DNA from: Paracoccus shandongensis
GTDB taxonomy: Bacteria; Pseudomonadota; Alphaproteobacteria; Rhodobacterales; Rhodobacteraceae
Assembly (NCBI RefSeq): GCF_017315735.1
Contig: NZ_JAFLRK010000023.1
Location: forward strand, 1 to 51,929
DNA length: 51,929 bases
Direction of reading: 5' to 3'
Shown: one piece after another, positions 17,429 through 25,677 of the stretch
Numbering within the stretch: the stretch's first letter is position 1
Layout of the letters: each line of letters starts with the position of its first letter
Made by a program: the position numbers and the translations under genes
The notes under the pieces: generated by a model
What the model saw: the letters and a program-made list of their open reading frames with translations, nothing else
What the model was told of the DNA's origin: nothing
Database searches by the model: none

Positions 17429-18163
17429 ATGATCCGCCCTGCCCTGCTGCTTGCCCTGGCCGCCACCCCCGCCCTGGCCGAGGACGTGACGGTCTTCGCC
17501 GCCGCCTCGCTGAAGAACGCGCTGGACGAGGTTGCGGCGGGCTTTACCCGGGACACCGGCAACCGGGTGACGATTTCCTATGCGGGCTCGAACGCGCTGG
17601 CCAAGCAGATCATCGAGGGCGCGCCCGCCGATGTCTTCATCTCGGCCAGCGACGAGTGGATGGACGAGGTCGAAAAGGCTGGCCTTGTTCGGGACCGCGC
17701 CGACCTGCTGGGTAATCGGCTGGTGCTGGTCGCGCATGGCGATGGAAAACCCGTGGCGATGTCGGCAGATACCGATCTGGCGGCGATGCTGGACGGCGGC
17801 AAGCTGGCGATGGCGCTGGTCGATTCCGTGCCTGCCGGGCAATACGGCAAGGCGGCGCTGGAAAGCCTGGGCCTGTGGGACGACGTGGGGGCCGAGGTGG
17901 CACAATCCGACAACGTGCGCGCGGCCCTGGCCCTGGTCGCGACCGGAGAGGCGCCCTATGGCATCGTCTATGCCACCGACGCGGCGGCCGAGGATGACGT
18001 GACCGTGGCGGGCGAGTTTCCTGCCGACAGCCATCCCCCGATCACCTATCCCGCCGCGCTGCTGGCCGGGGCGGATGACGCCGACCGCGCCTTTTATGAC
18101 GCCTTGTCGGACGATGCCGCCGATGCGATCTTTGCCCGGCATGGCTTCACGGTGGCGGACTGA
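17429..18163 (+). CDS. modA: Molybdate ABC transporter substrate-binding protein
   Basis: Periplasmic protein that captures molybdate (and tungstate) and delivers it to ModBC. The 244-residue protein has a signal peptide (about 1-17, cut after ALA) and the ModA signature VFAAASLKNALDEVA with the oxyanion-binding serine. YAGSNALAKQIIEGAPADVF and VDSVPAGQYGKAALE follow. It is the first gene of modABC, which supplies molybdenum for enzymes such as the formate dehydrogenase at 22-27 kb. A candidate Mo-box precedes it. Confidence 0.97.
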   Translation: MIRPALLLALAATPALAEDVTVFAAASLKNALDEVAAGFTRDTGNRVTISYAGSNALAKQIIEGAPADVFISASDEWMDEVEKAGLVRDRADLLGNRLVLVAHGDGKPVAMSADTDLAAMLDGGKLAMALVDSVPAGQYGKAALESLGLWDDVGAEVAQSDNVRAALALVATGEAPYGIVYATDAAAEDDVTVAGEFPADSHPPITYPAALLAGADDADRAFYDALSDDAADAIFARHGFTVAD

Positions 18164-18164
18164 C

Positions 18165-18860
18165 TTGGCCGACTGGCTGACCCCTGACGCCTGGCAGGCC
18201 GTCCGCCTGTCGCTGAAGGTCTCGCTGTGGGCGGTGGCGGCCAGCCTGCCGCTGGGCGTCTTCGTCGCCCATGCCCTGGCGCGCTGGCGCTTTCCGGGGC
18301 ATGGGCTGTTGAACGGGCTGGTGCATCTGCCGCTGGTGCTGCCGCCGGTCGTCACGGGCTATCTGCTGCTGCTGGCCTTCGGGCGGCGCGGTTGGGTGGG
18401 GCAATGGCTGGACCAGGTGGGCATCGTTTTCGCCTTCCGCTGGACCGGCGCGGCGCTGGCCGCCGCCGTGATGGCCTTTCCGCTGATGGTCCGCGCCATC
18501 CGCCTGTCCATCGAGGCGGTGGACCCCAAGCTGGAACAGGCGGCATCGACCCTGGGCGCGCCGGCCCCCTGGGTGTTCCTGACCGTAACCCTGCCGCTGA
18601 TCCTGCCCGGCATCCTCGCGGGGGCGATCCTGGCCTTCGCCAAGGCCATGGGCGAATTCGGCGCGACGATCACCTTCGTGTCGAACATCCCCGGCCAGAC
18701 GCAGACCCTGCCCTCGGCCATCTATGCCTTCCTGCAGGTGCCGGGGGGCGAGGCTGCCGCCGCCCGGCTGGTCGTCATCGCCATCGTCATCGCCATGGGT
18801 GCGCTGTTTTTGTCGGAGGGACTGTCGTGCATGATCGCCCGCCGCATCCGGGGGGCGTGA
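18165..18860 (+). CDS. modB: Molybdate ABC transporter permease
   Basis: Homodimeric membrane channel of the molybdate importer. The product of 231 residues has about five to six membrane helices and the EAA loop that contacts ModC, as EQAASTLGAPAPWVFLTVTLP. The most likely start is TTG at 18165, just after the modA stop, giving LADWLTPDAWQAVRLSLKV and a family-typical length. An ATG at 18141 inside modA would add 8 unconserved residues. The stop shares a base with the modC start (TGATG). Confidence 0.93.
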   Translation: MADWLTPDAWQAVRLSLKVSLWAVAASLPLGVFVAHALARWRFPGHGLLNGLVHLPLVLPPVVTGYLLLLAFGRRGWVGQWLDQVGIVFAFRWTGAALAAAVMAFPLMVRAIRLSIEAVDPKLEQAASTLGAPAPWVFLTVTLPLILPGILAGAILAFAKAMGEFGATITFVSNIPGQTQTLPSAIYAFLQVPGGEAAAARLVVIAIVIAMGALFLSEGLSCMIARRIRGA

Positions 18861-19945
18861 TGCTGTCCGTCGCCCTGCGCCATGCCTTCCCCGGCTTCAC
18901 GCTGGACGCCGCTTTCGAGGCGCCCGCCGGGCTGACCGCGCTGTTCGGACAATCGGGATCGGGCAAGACCACCATCGTGAACGCCGTCGCAGGCCTGCTG
19001 CGCCCGCAATCGGGGCGCGTGACGGTCGGGGACACCGTGCTGACCGACAGCGCGCGGGGCATCTTCCTGCCGCCGCACCGGCGCGGCATCGGCTATGTCT
19101 TCCAGGAGGCGCGGCTTTTCCCGCACCTGACCGTGCGGCAGAACCTGCTCTATGGCCACTGGTTCACCGGGCGCGGCCGTCCGTCCGACCTGCCGCGCGT
19201 GGTCGAGATGCTGGGCATCGGCCCCCTGCTGCCCCGCCGCCCCGCCGCGCTGTCGGGGGGCGAACGGCAGCGGGTCGCGCTTGGCCGGGCGATCCTGTCG
19301 CATCCCCGGATGCTGCTGATGGACGAGCCTCTGGCAGCCCTTGACCAGGCGCGCAAGGATGAAATCCTGCCCTATCTGGAGCGCCTGCGCGACCATGTGG
19401 GACTGCCGATCCTGTATGTCAGCCATTCCCCGGCCGAGGTCGCGCGGCTGGCAACCACGGTGGTTCTGGTGGACAAGGGACGCGTCACCACAGCCGGGCC
19501 GGTCGCTGCCATGCTGTCCGACCCCGCCACGGCGCCGCTGCTGGGCCTGTCAGAAACCGGCGCCCTCCTGACCGCCCGGGTCGAGGCGCAGGAGGCGGAC
19601 GGCCTGACGCGCCTTGCCACGCCTTCTGGCCCGCTGTTCCTGCCCCGGATCGCAGCGCCCGTGGGAACCGCGCTGCGCCTGCGCATCCTGGCGCAGGACG
19701 TGATGATCGCGACCGCACCGCCCCAAGGGATTTCCGCGCTGAACGTGATCCCCGCCCGGGTGCGCGACCTGACCCCGACCGGCGACGGCGTGCTGGTGCG
19801 GCTGGAGGCGGGCGGTCAGGTGATCCTGTCGCGGATCACGGCGCGGTCAGCCGCAGCCCTGCGCCTGGAACCGGGCCTGCCGGTTCATGCCGTGCTGAAG
19901 GCGGTTTCCGTGGCCCCCGGCACGATCGGCGTTTCCGCCGGCTGA
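18860..19945 (+). CDS. modC: Molybdate ABC transporter ATP-binding protein
   Basis: ATPase that powers molybdate import through ModB. The 361-residue protein has Walker A GQSGSGKTT (about 30-38), a Q-loop YVFQEARLFPHLTV, signature LSGGERQRVALGRA, Walker B LLLMDEPLAALD and the switch histidine YVSHS. The C-terminal part (about 290-361) is the TOBE/Mop-like domain that binds molybdate or tungstate and can inhibit transport. Its last 61 bp are antisense to the 3' end of the next, convergent gene. Confidence 0.97.
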   Translation: MLSVALRHAFPGFTLDAAFEAPAGLTALFGQSGSGKTTIVNAVAGLLRPQSGRVTVGDTVLTDSARGIFLPPHRRGIGYVFQEARLFPHLTVRQNLLYGHWFTGRGRPSDLPRVVEMLGIGPLLPRRPAALSGGERQRVALGRAILSHPRMLLMDEPLAALDQARKDEILPYLERLRDHVGLPILYVSHSPAEVARLATTVVLVDKGRVTTAGPVAAMLSDPATAPLLGLSETGALLTARVEAQEADGLTRLATPSGPLFLPRIAAPVGTALRLRILAQDVMIATAPPQGISALNVIPARVRDLTPTGDGVLVRLEAGGQVILSRITARSAAALRLEPGLPVHAVLKAVSVAPGTIGVSAG

Positions 19946-20733
19946 TGGGCCACCCAGATCCCGCTTTCGCGCGAAAAATATTCGTATTCGGGCGGGCGGA
20001 AGGATGGTTCGTCCATGGGGGCGATATGGCGTTCGATGGTCAGCAACGTCCCGTCGATCTGCAAGACCGCGAATTCGTTCTGCCGGTCGGACGGACGCCC
20101 GCACAAGGCCGTGCCCGCCTGGATCTGCAGCACGCCCGGATGCGCGGTCTGGTCCAGCATCGCCCCCGTCGCCCAGACATGCAGATGCCCCGACAGCACG
20201 ATCTGCGCGCCCGCGCGTTCCAGCCGGGCCAGGGCCTCGGGCGCGCGGCGGGTCAGTTCCTTGTCCACCTGGGCCAGGTGTTCCAGCGGATGATGCAGGG
20301 CCACGATGTTCATCGCCAGCGGGTCGAGGCCGCCGATCACGCGCCCGATCTCTCCCTCGCGGATGATGCCGCGCTGCACGGCGAAGGGATCGACGCTGTT
20401 CATGCCCAGCACCCGGACCGCGCCCGCCTGCCGCGTGGGCGTCAGGTCCGGCCCCACCGTGCGGCGATAGCCCGCGAAGGGCGTCAGGTAACGGACGGCC
20501 AGGTTATACAGCGGCACGTCATGGTTGCCCGGCACCGCCATCAGCGGCGCCTGGATCCGCGCCAGGAAGGCCGCCGCCTGGGCATACTGGTTCCGCCGCC
20601 CGCGATGCGTCACGTCACCCGTCACGACCACCAGATCGGCGCGGGCGCGGTTGACGCAATCCAGCAGGGCGTCGGTCAGCGCCGCGCGGTGAAGGCCGAA
20701 ATGCAGGTCCGACAGGTGGACGATCCGCGTCAC
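19885..20733 (-). CDS. Metallophosphoesterase (CpdA/calcineurin-like)
   Basis: Predicted two-metal phosphoesterase. The 282-residue protein has all calcineurin-fold motifs: DLHFG (about residue 9), GDVTHRG, PGNHD, ALHHP and SGHLHVW. It resembles cyclic-nucleotide phosphodiesterases such as CpdA, but the substrate cannot be read from sequence. The 20 residues at the C-terminus lie in the antisense overlap with modC and outside the conserved fold. Its start overlaps the stop of the DAG-kinase-like gene upstream, so the two are coupled. Confidence 0.9.
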   Translation of the reverse strand: MTRIVHLSDLHFGLHRAALTDALLDCVNRARADLVVVTGDVTHRGRRNQYAQAAAFLARIQAPLMAVPGNHDVPLYNLAVRYLTPFAGYRRTVGPDLTPTRQAGAVRVLGMNSVDPFAVQRGIIREGEIGRVIGGLDPLAMNIVALHHPLEHLAQVDKELTRRAPEALARLERAGAQIVLSGHLHVWATGAMLDQTAHPGVLQIQAGTALCGRPSDRQNEFAVLQIDGTLLTIERHIAPMDEPSFRPPEYEYFSRESGIWVAHQPAETPIVPGATETAFSTA

Positions 20734-21686
20734 GCCTCGGCGCCCTTGGTCTTGCTGCTGCCGTCGGCGGGGACCAGCACCTTCAGCGCGCCATGCCGGA
20801 CCTTCAGGTCGAAAGGGCTGACCATGCGGGTCTTTTCGCCGTCATGGGCGATCAGCTGCTGGCGCTTGCCGGTTTCGATGGTCAGGCTGTCGGTGATGAT
20901 CAGGTCGAAGTCGCTGTCCCTGGCGCTGAGCCCGAAGGCCAGCCGGAAGGCCGACCGCAGCAGCGGCAGCGGGCGGCGCGCCTTGGCGATCAGAACGGCG
21001 AAATTGCCCGCCCGGATCGCGTCGGCGCCATCCAGCCCGAAGGCCTCCAGCTGATAGGCGCTGCGGGCGACGAAGACCAGGGCCGTGGTGAAGTTCCGCG
21101 ACCGCCCATCGACCCTGGCCGTCAGCCGCATCGGATGGCGCAGCCGCCGCATCGCCACAAGCACCGACCAATAGGCCGCAAGGCGCGACCGGCCCCAGCG
21201 TTCATAGATCCCCTCGCGCGTCTTCAGGATATGGGGATAGGCGCCCAGGCTGACATTGTTCAGGAAGACCAGGTTCTCAATTTGCCCGACATCGACGCGC
21301 CTGACCCGGGCGTCCAGCAGCGTTTCCAGCGCATCCTCGACCGTCTCGCCCACGCCCAGGTCGCGCGCGAAATAGTTGAAGGTGCCGCCCGGCAGCACGC
21401 CCATCACCGTTTCCGTCCCGGTCAGGGCCCCCGCGACCGCCGATTGCGTTCCGTCGCCCCCATGGGCCACGACGATGTCGAAGCCATCCTCGACCGCCTG
21501 GCGGGCAAGGCTGGACAACTGGTCACCCCGGTCGGTTTCGCGCAGGGCGAACTCGGCGACCTTGCCCTCCAGCGCGTCGCGGATGGCCTGGGCCTGCTGC
21601 CGGCCATCCTTCTTGCCCGACCCGAGATTGCCGATCACGCACAATCGGCAAGCGGACAGGTCCACCTTATCGGCTGTATCGCGCAT
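20730..21686 (-). CDS. Diacylglycerol kinase-like lipid kinase (YegS/DagK family)
   Basis: Predicted ATP-dependent lipid kinase of the DAGK catalytic family. The 318-residue protein has the nucleotide-binding motifs VVAHGGDGTQSAVAGAL and LPGGTFNYFARDLG, the latter a variant of the usual GTxNxFAR motif, and the C-terminal beta-sandwich domain. A role in phospholipid turnover is inferred from the family. The start at 21686 has GGGGGA 4 bp upstream and is preferred to ATG at 21719. It overlaps the metallophosphoesterase by 4 bp, so the two may act together. Confidence 0.88.
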   Translation of the reverse strand: MRDTADKVDLSACRLCVIGNLGSGKKDGRQQAQAIRDALEGKVAEFALRETDRGDQLSSLARQAVEDGFDIVVAHGGDGTQSAVAGALTGTETVMGVLPGGTFNYFARDLGVGETVEDALETLLDARVRRVDVGQIENLVFLNNVSLGAYPHILKTREGIYERWGRSRLAAYWSVLVAMRRLRHPMRLTARVDGRSRNFTTALVFVARSAYQLEAFGLDGADAIRAGNFAVLIAKARRPLPLLRSAFRLAFGLSARDSDFDLIITDSLTIETGKRQQLIAHDGEKTRMVSPFDLKVRHGALKVLVPADGSSKTKGAEA

Positions 21687-21752
21687 CCGTCCCCCGATGT
21701 GATGTTCTTCCCTCAACACCCGGGCAGCACCGAGGGTTTCACAAGCGGCGGA

Positions 21753-21953
21753 TCAAAGGCGCTGCACGGCCTCCTGGACCGAGGGGCGCAGGCCCGTGCC
21801 CCCGGCCCGGAGATAGGATTTCAGCTGGTCCCGCATCCGGGGTTCCCAGTAATCCTTCAGATGCGCGGCGATCTTGTCGGGCGCATGGCCGGGCTGCGTG
21901 TCGAAGAAGGTGGCGATCTGGTTGGCCATGGTGACCATCTTTTCAGGCGACAT
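21753..21953 (-). CDS. fdsD: Formate dehydrogenase delta subunit
   Basis: Small subunit of the soluble NAD-dependent molybdenum formate dehydrogenase, needed for assembly or stability of the enzyme in Rhodobacter capsulatus. The 66-residue protein begins MSPEKMVTMANQIATFFD, typical of the family, and includes HLKDYWEPRMRDQL, the conserved helical segment. The start lies inside the end of fdhD (11-bp overlap). It is the last gene of the fds operon. Confidence 0.92.
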   Translation of the reverse strand: MSPEKMVTMANQIATFFDTQPGHAPDKIAAHLKDYWEPRMRDQLKSYLRAGGTGLRPSVQEAVQRL

Positions 21954-22767
21954 CGGAAACCTCGGCGCGCAGCCGCTGGGGGTGGCAGAACAGGTCGAAC
22001 CCCTCGCCCCGCGCGAAGGCGGCAAGGGTCAGGCCCGCGCCCTCGGCCAGGCGCAGGGCGTGCAGCGTGGGGGCCGATACCGCGATCAGGATGGCGCAGC
22101 CCGCCATGACGCATTTCTGCACCATCTCGGTGGACACGCGGCTGGTCAGGACGATGGCGCCCTGGGCAGGGTCGATCCCCTGCCGGGCCATGGCGCCGAT
22201 CAGCTTGTCCAGGGCATTGTGGCGGCCCACATCCTCTCTCGCCAGAACGACGCCCTGCCCCGGCAGCAGGAAGCCCGCCGCGTGGACGGCCCGCGTGCGG
22301 TCATGCAGGGGCTGCCAGTTGCGCAGCGAGTCGGTGGCCGCCGCGATCTCCTGGACCGTCAGCACCGGACCTGCATCGGCAATGCTGGGCAGCGACCGTA
22401 CCGCAGCCTCGATGCTGTCGATTCCGCAAAGGCCGCAGCCGACCGGCCCGGCCAGCGACCGGCGGCGGGCGGCAAGCGCCGCGCCGCGATCCTCGGCCAG
22501 CCACATCTGCGCCTCGATGCCCTTGGGGTGGGCCAGCACGTCGCAACTGGCGATCTGGTCCAGGCCGGTCACGATCCCTTCGGTCAGCGAGAAACCCACC
22601 GCGAAGTCCTGCACGTCGGCAGGGGTCGCCATCATCACGGCATGGGTCGAGCCGTCATAGACCATGGCGATGGCCGTTTCCTCGGGCAGCGCGCGCGTCA
22701 CCGCGACGTGGCTTCCGGGGCGGTGATGGGTCGCGTCCGTGGCCCCGAAGGGCGGCGGCAAGTCCAT
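21943..22767 (-). CDS. fdhD: Formate dehydrogenase accessory sulfurtransferase FdhD
   Basis: Transfers sulfur to the molybdenum (bis-MGD) cofactor before its insertion into formate dehydrogenase. In this operon type it is also called FdsC. The 274-residue protein has the CGLCG motif at Cys111 and Cys114 that carries the sulfur, and the VALAREDVGRHNALDKLIG-type stretch (here VVLAREDVGRHNALDKL) of the family. It starts 3 bp after the fdsA stop and overlaps fdsD. Confidence 0.96.
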   Translation of the reverse strand: MDLPPPFGATDATHHRPGSHVAVTRALPEETAIAMVYDGSTHAVMMATPADVQDFAVGFSLTEGIVTGLDQIASCDVLAHPKGIEAQMWLAEDRGAALAARRRSLAGPVGCGLCGIDSIEAAVRSLPSIADAGPVLTVQEIAAATDSLRNWQPLHDRTRAVHAAGFLLPGQGVVLAREDVGRHNALDKLIGAMARQGIDPAQGAIVLTSRVSTEMVQKCVMAGCAILIAVSAPTLHALRLAEGAGLTLAAFARGEGFDLFCHPQRLRAEVSDVA

Positions 22768-22770
22768 GGT

Positions 22771-25677
22771 CTACTCCGCTGCGGTCAGGATCCGGCGCGA
22801 GCGTTCGGCCTGTTCAGCATAGCTTTCCTGCCATTCCGAAGGACCGTTCGAGGGGCTGACCTGTACCGCCGTCACCTTGAATTCCGGGCAGTTCGTCGCC
22901 CAATCCGAAAAATCGGTGGTGACCACGTTAGCCTGGGTCGAGGGGTGATGGAAGGTCGTATAGACCACCCCCGCCGCCACCCGGTCCGTCAGCACAGCCC
23001 GCAGCGTGGTTTCCCCCGCGCGGGATGCCAGCCGCACCCAATCGCCGTCCTTGATGCCCCGGAACTCGGCATCGTGGGGGTTGATCTCCAGCACGTCCTC
23101 GGGGTGCCAGACGACGTTGTCGGTCCGCCGGGTCTGGGCGCCCACGTTGTATTGCGACAGGATCCGCCCGGTGGTCAGCAGCAGCGGGAAGCGCGGGCCG
23201 GTGCGTTCGTCGGTCGCCACATATTCCGTGACCATGAAATGCCCCTTGCCCGAGACGAAGCCGTCCACATGCATCAAGGGGGTGCCGTCCGGCACCGTCT
23301 CGTTGCAGGGCCACTGGACGGAGCCCTTCTCCTCCAGCACCTCATAGGTGACGCCGGCGAAACTGGGCGTGGTGGCCGCGATCTCCTCCATGATCTGGCT
23401 GGGATGGGTATAGTGCCAGTTCGCGCCCATGGCGTTCGCCAGAAGCTGCGTGACCTCCCAATCCTCATAGCCGTTGCGGGGGGCCATCACCTTGCGGACA
23501 CGGTTGATGCGGCGTTCGGCATTGGTGAAGGTGCCGTCCTTTTCCAGGAAGGACGATCCCGGCAGGAAGACATGGGCGTAATTCGCCGTCTCGTTCAGGA
23601 ACAGGTCGTGGACGATCACGCATTCCATCGCCGCAAGGCCCGCCGCGACATGGTGGGTGTCGGGATCGGATTGCAGGATATCCTCGCCCTGGCAGTAAAG
23701 GCCCTTGAACGTGCCCTCGACCGCCGCGTCCAGCATGTTCGGGATGCGCAGGCCGGGCTCGGGGTCGATCTCGCAGCCCCAGGCCTTCTCGAAGATGGCG
23801 CGGACATCGGGCAGCTTGACGTGGCGATAGCCGGGCAGTTCGTGGGGGAAACTGCCCATGTCGCAACTGCCCTGCACGTTGTTCTGGCCCCGCAGCGGGT
23901 TCACGCCCACGCCGGGGCGGCCGATATTGCCGGTCAGCATGGCAAGGTTGGCGATGCCGATCACGGTCGTGGACCCTTGCGAATGTTCCGTCACGCCCAG
24001 GCCATAGTAGATCGCGCCGTTGCCGCCGGTGGCATAAAGCCGGGCCGCCGCGCGCAGGTCGGCGGCGGGAACGCCGGTCAGCAGCTCCACGTTTTCCGGC
24101 GCATGGCGCGGGTCGCTGACGAAATCGACATAGAACTGGAACTCATCCCAATCGCAGCGGGTGCGGATGAAGTCCTCGTCGAACAGGCCCTCGGTCACGA
24201 TGACATGGGCCATGGCGGTGACAACCGCCACGTTGGTGCCGGGTTTCAGCGGAAGGTGATAGGCGGCTTGGATATGGGGCGAACGCACGATGTCGGTGCG
24301 GCGCGGATCGACCACGATCAGCTTGGCGCCCTGGCGCAGGCGCTTTTTCAGGCGGCTGGCAAAGACCGGATGGCCGTCGGTCGGGTTCGCGCCGATCACC
24401 ATCACCACGTCGGCCTGTTCCACGCTGTCAAAGTCCTGCGTGCCAGCCGATGTGCCATAGGTCTTGCCCAGACCGTATCCGGTCGGCGAATGGCAGACGC
24501 GGGCGCAGGTGTCGGTGTTGTTGTTGCCGAAGACCGCGCGGGTCAGCTTTTGCACCAGATAGGTTTCCTCGTTGGTGCAGCGGCTGGAGGTGATGACGCC
24601 CACCGACTTGCGGCCATACTTTTCCTGGATGCCCTTCAGGCGGTTCGCGGCAAAGGACAGCGCCTCGGCCCATTCGACCTCGCGCCACGGCTGGTCGATG
24701 GTGTCGCGGATCATCGGACGCAGGATCCGGTCCTTGTGCTGGGCATAGCCATAGGCGAAGCGGCCCTTGACGCAGCTATGGCCCCGGTTGGCCTTGCCGT
24801 GCTTGTAGGGGACCATGCGCACAAGCTGGTCGCCGTTCAGTTCCGCCTTGAAGCTGCACCCCACCCCGCAATAGGCGCAGGTAGTGATGACCGACCGCTG
24901 CGGCGTGCCCAGTTCGATCACCGACTTTTCCTGCAAGGTCGCGGTCGGGCAGGCCTGCACGCAGGCGCCGCAGGACACGCAGTCCGAGGACAGGAAATCG
25001 TCCCCGATGGCCCCCGCCTTGACGCGGCTGTCAAAGCCACGGCCCTCGATGGTCAGCGCGAAGGTGCCCTGCACCTCCTCGCAGGCGCGGACGCAGCGGG
25101 AACAGACGATGCACTTGGCCGGGTCATAGGTAAAATAGGGGTTGCTTTCGTCCTTGGGGGTGTAATGCGCATTCACCCCCACGCCGTCGCGTTGGGCGAA
25201 GTGGTTCAGCAGCGTCGCCCCCTCGGGCGCCTTATACCGCACGTCGCGCAGGCCCACGGCACCCGCCATGTCCTGCAATTCGCAATCGCCATTGGCGGCG
25301 CAGGTCAGGCAGTCCAGCGGGTGGTCGCTGATGTAAAGCTCCATCACCCCCTTGCGCATCCGGCGCAGCTTGTCGGACTGGGTGTGGACGACCATGCCTT
25401 CCATCACCGGCGTCGTGCAGGACGCGGGCGTGCCCCGGCGGCCCTCGATCTCCACCACGCAGAGGCGGCAGGATCCGAAAGCCTCCATGTTGTCGCTGGC
25501 GCACAGCTTCGGGACCATGATCCCGGCCTCGGCGGCGGCGCGCATGACGGAGGTGCCCTCCGGCACGGTGATGTCGATCCCGTCCACGGTCAGCGTGACC
25601 GGCAGACCGGCCTTGGCAGGCGTGCCCATGTCACGGTCGTCGCCCGGGGGGTATTGGGGGATGATGAAGTCTCTCAT
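22771..25677 (-). CDS. fdsA: NAD-dependent formate dehydrogenase alpha subunit (molybdenum)
   Basis: Catalytic subunit that oxidises formate to CO2 at a bis-MGD molybdenum centre. The 968-residue protein has, in order: a [2Fe-2S] domain (Cys59, 70, 73, 87); a His/Cys [4Fe-4S] site (His119, Cys123, 126, 132); two ferredoxin-type [4Fe-4S] clusters (Cys189-199 and Cys233-243); the proximal cluster (Cys267, 270, 274, 302); and the molybdopterin domains. The metal ligand is Cys395 next to His396, equivalent to Cys386/His387 of R. capsulatus, so it is not a selenoenzyme. The start overlaps the fdsB stop by 4 bp. Confidence 0.97.
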   Translation of the reverse strand: MRDFIIPQYPPGDDRDMGTPAKAGLPVTLTVDGIDITVPEGTSVMRAAAEAGIMVPKLCASDNMEAFGSCRLCVVEIEGRRGTPASCTTPVMEGMVVHTQSDKLRRMRKGVMELYISDHPLDCLTCAANGDCELQDMAGAVGLRDVRYKAPEGATLLNHFAQRDGVGVNAHYTPKDESNPYFTYDPAKCIVCSRCVRACEEVQGTFALTIEGRGFDSRVKAGAIGDDFLSSDCVSCGACVQACPTATLQEKSVIELGTPQRSVITTCAYCGVGCSFKAELNGDQLVRMVPYKHGKANRGHSCVKGRFAYGYAQHKDRILRPMIRDTIDQPWREVEWAEALSFAANRLKGIQEKYGRKSVGVITSSRCTNEETYLVQKLTRAVFGNNNTDTCARVCHSPTGYGLGKTYGTSAGTQDFDSVEQADVVMVIGANPTDGHPVFASRLKKRLRQGAKLIVVDPRRTDIVRSPHIQAAYHLPLKPGTNVAVVTAMAHVIVTEGLFDEDFIRTRCDWDEFQFYVDFVSDPRHAPENVELLTGVPAADLRAAARLYATGGNGAIYYGLGVTEHSQGSTTVIGIANLAMLTGNIGRPGVGVNPLRGQNNVQGSCDMGSFPHELPGYRHVKLPDVRAIFEKAWGCEIDPEPGLRIPNMLDAAVEGTFKGLYCQGEDILQSDPDTHHVAAGLAAMECVIVHDLFLNETANYAHVFLPGSSFLEKDGTFTNAERRINRVRKVMAPRNGYEDWEVTQLLANAMGANWHYTHPSQIMEEIAATTPSFAGVTYEVLEEKGSVQWPCNETVPDGTPLMHVDGFVSGKGHFMVTEYVATDERTGPRFPLLLTTGRILSQYNVGAQTRRTDNVVWHPEDVLEINPHDAEFRGIKDGDWVRLASRAGETTLRAVLTDRVAAGVVYTTFHHPSTQANVVTTDFSDWATNCPEFKVTAVQVSPSNGPSEWQESYAEQAERSRRILTAAE

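Noticed and set aside
22771..25677. A selenocysteine formate dehydrogenase that would explain selD
   Set aside because: The catalytic position is encoded as cysteine (Cys395) and there is no in-frame TGA.
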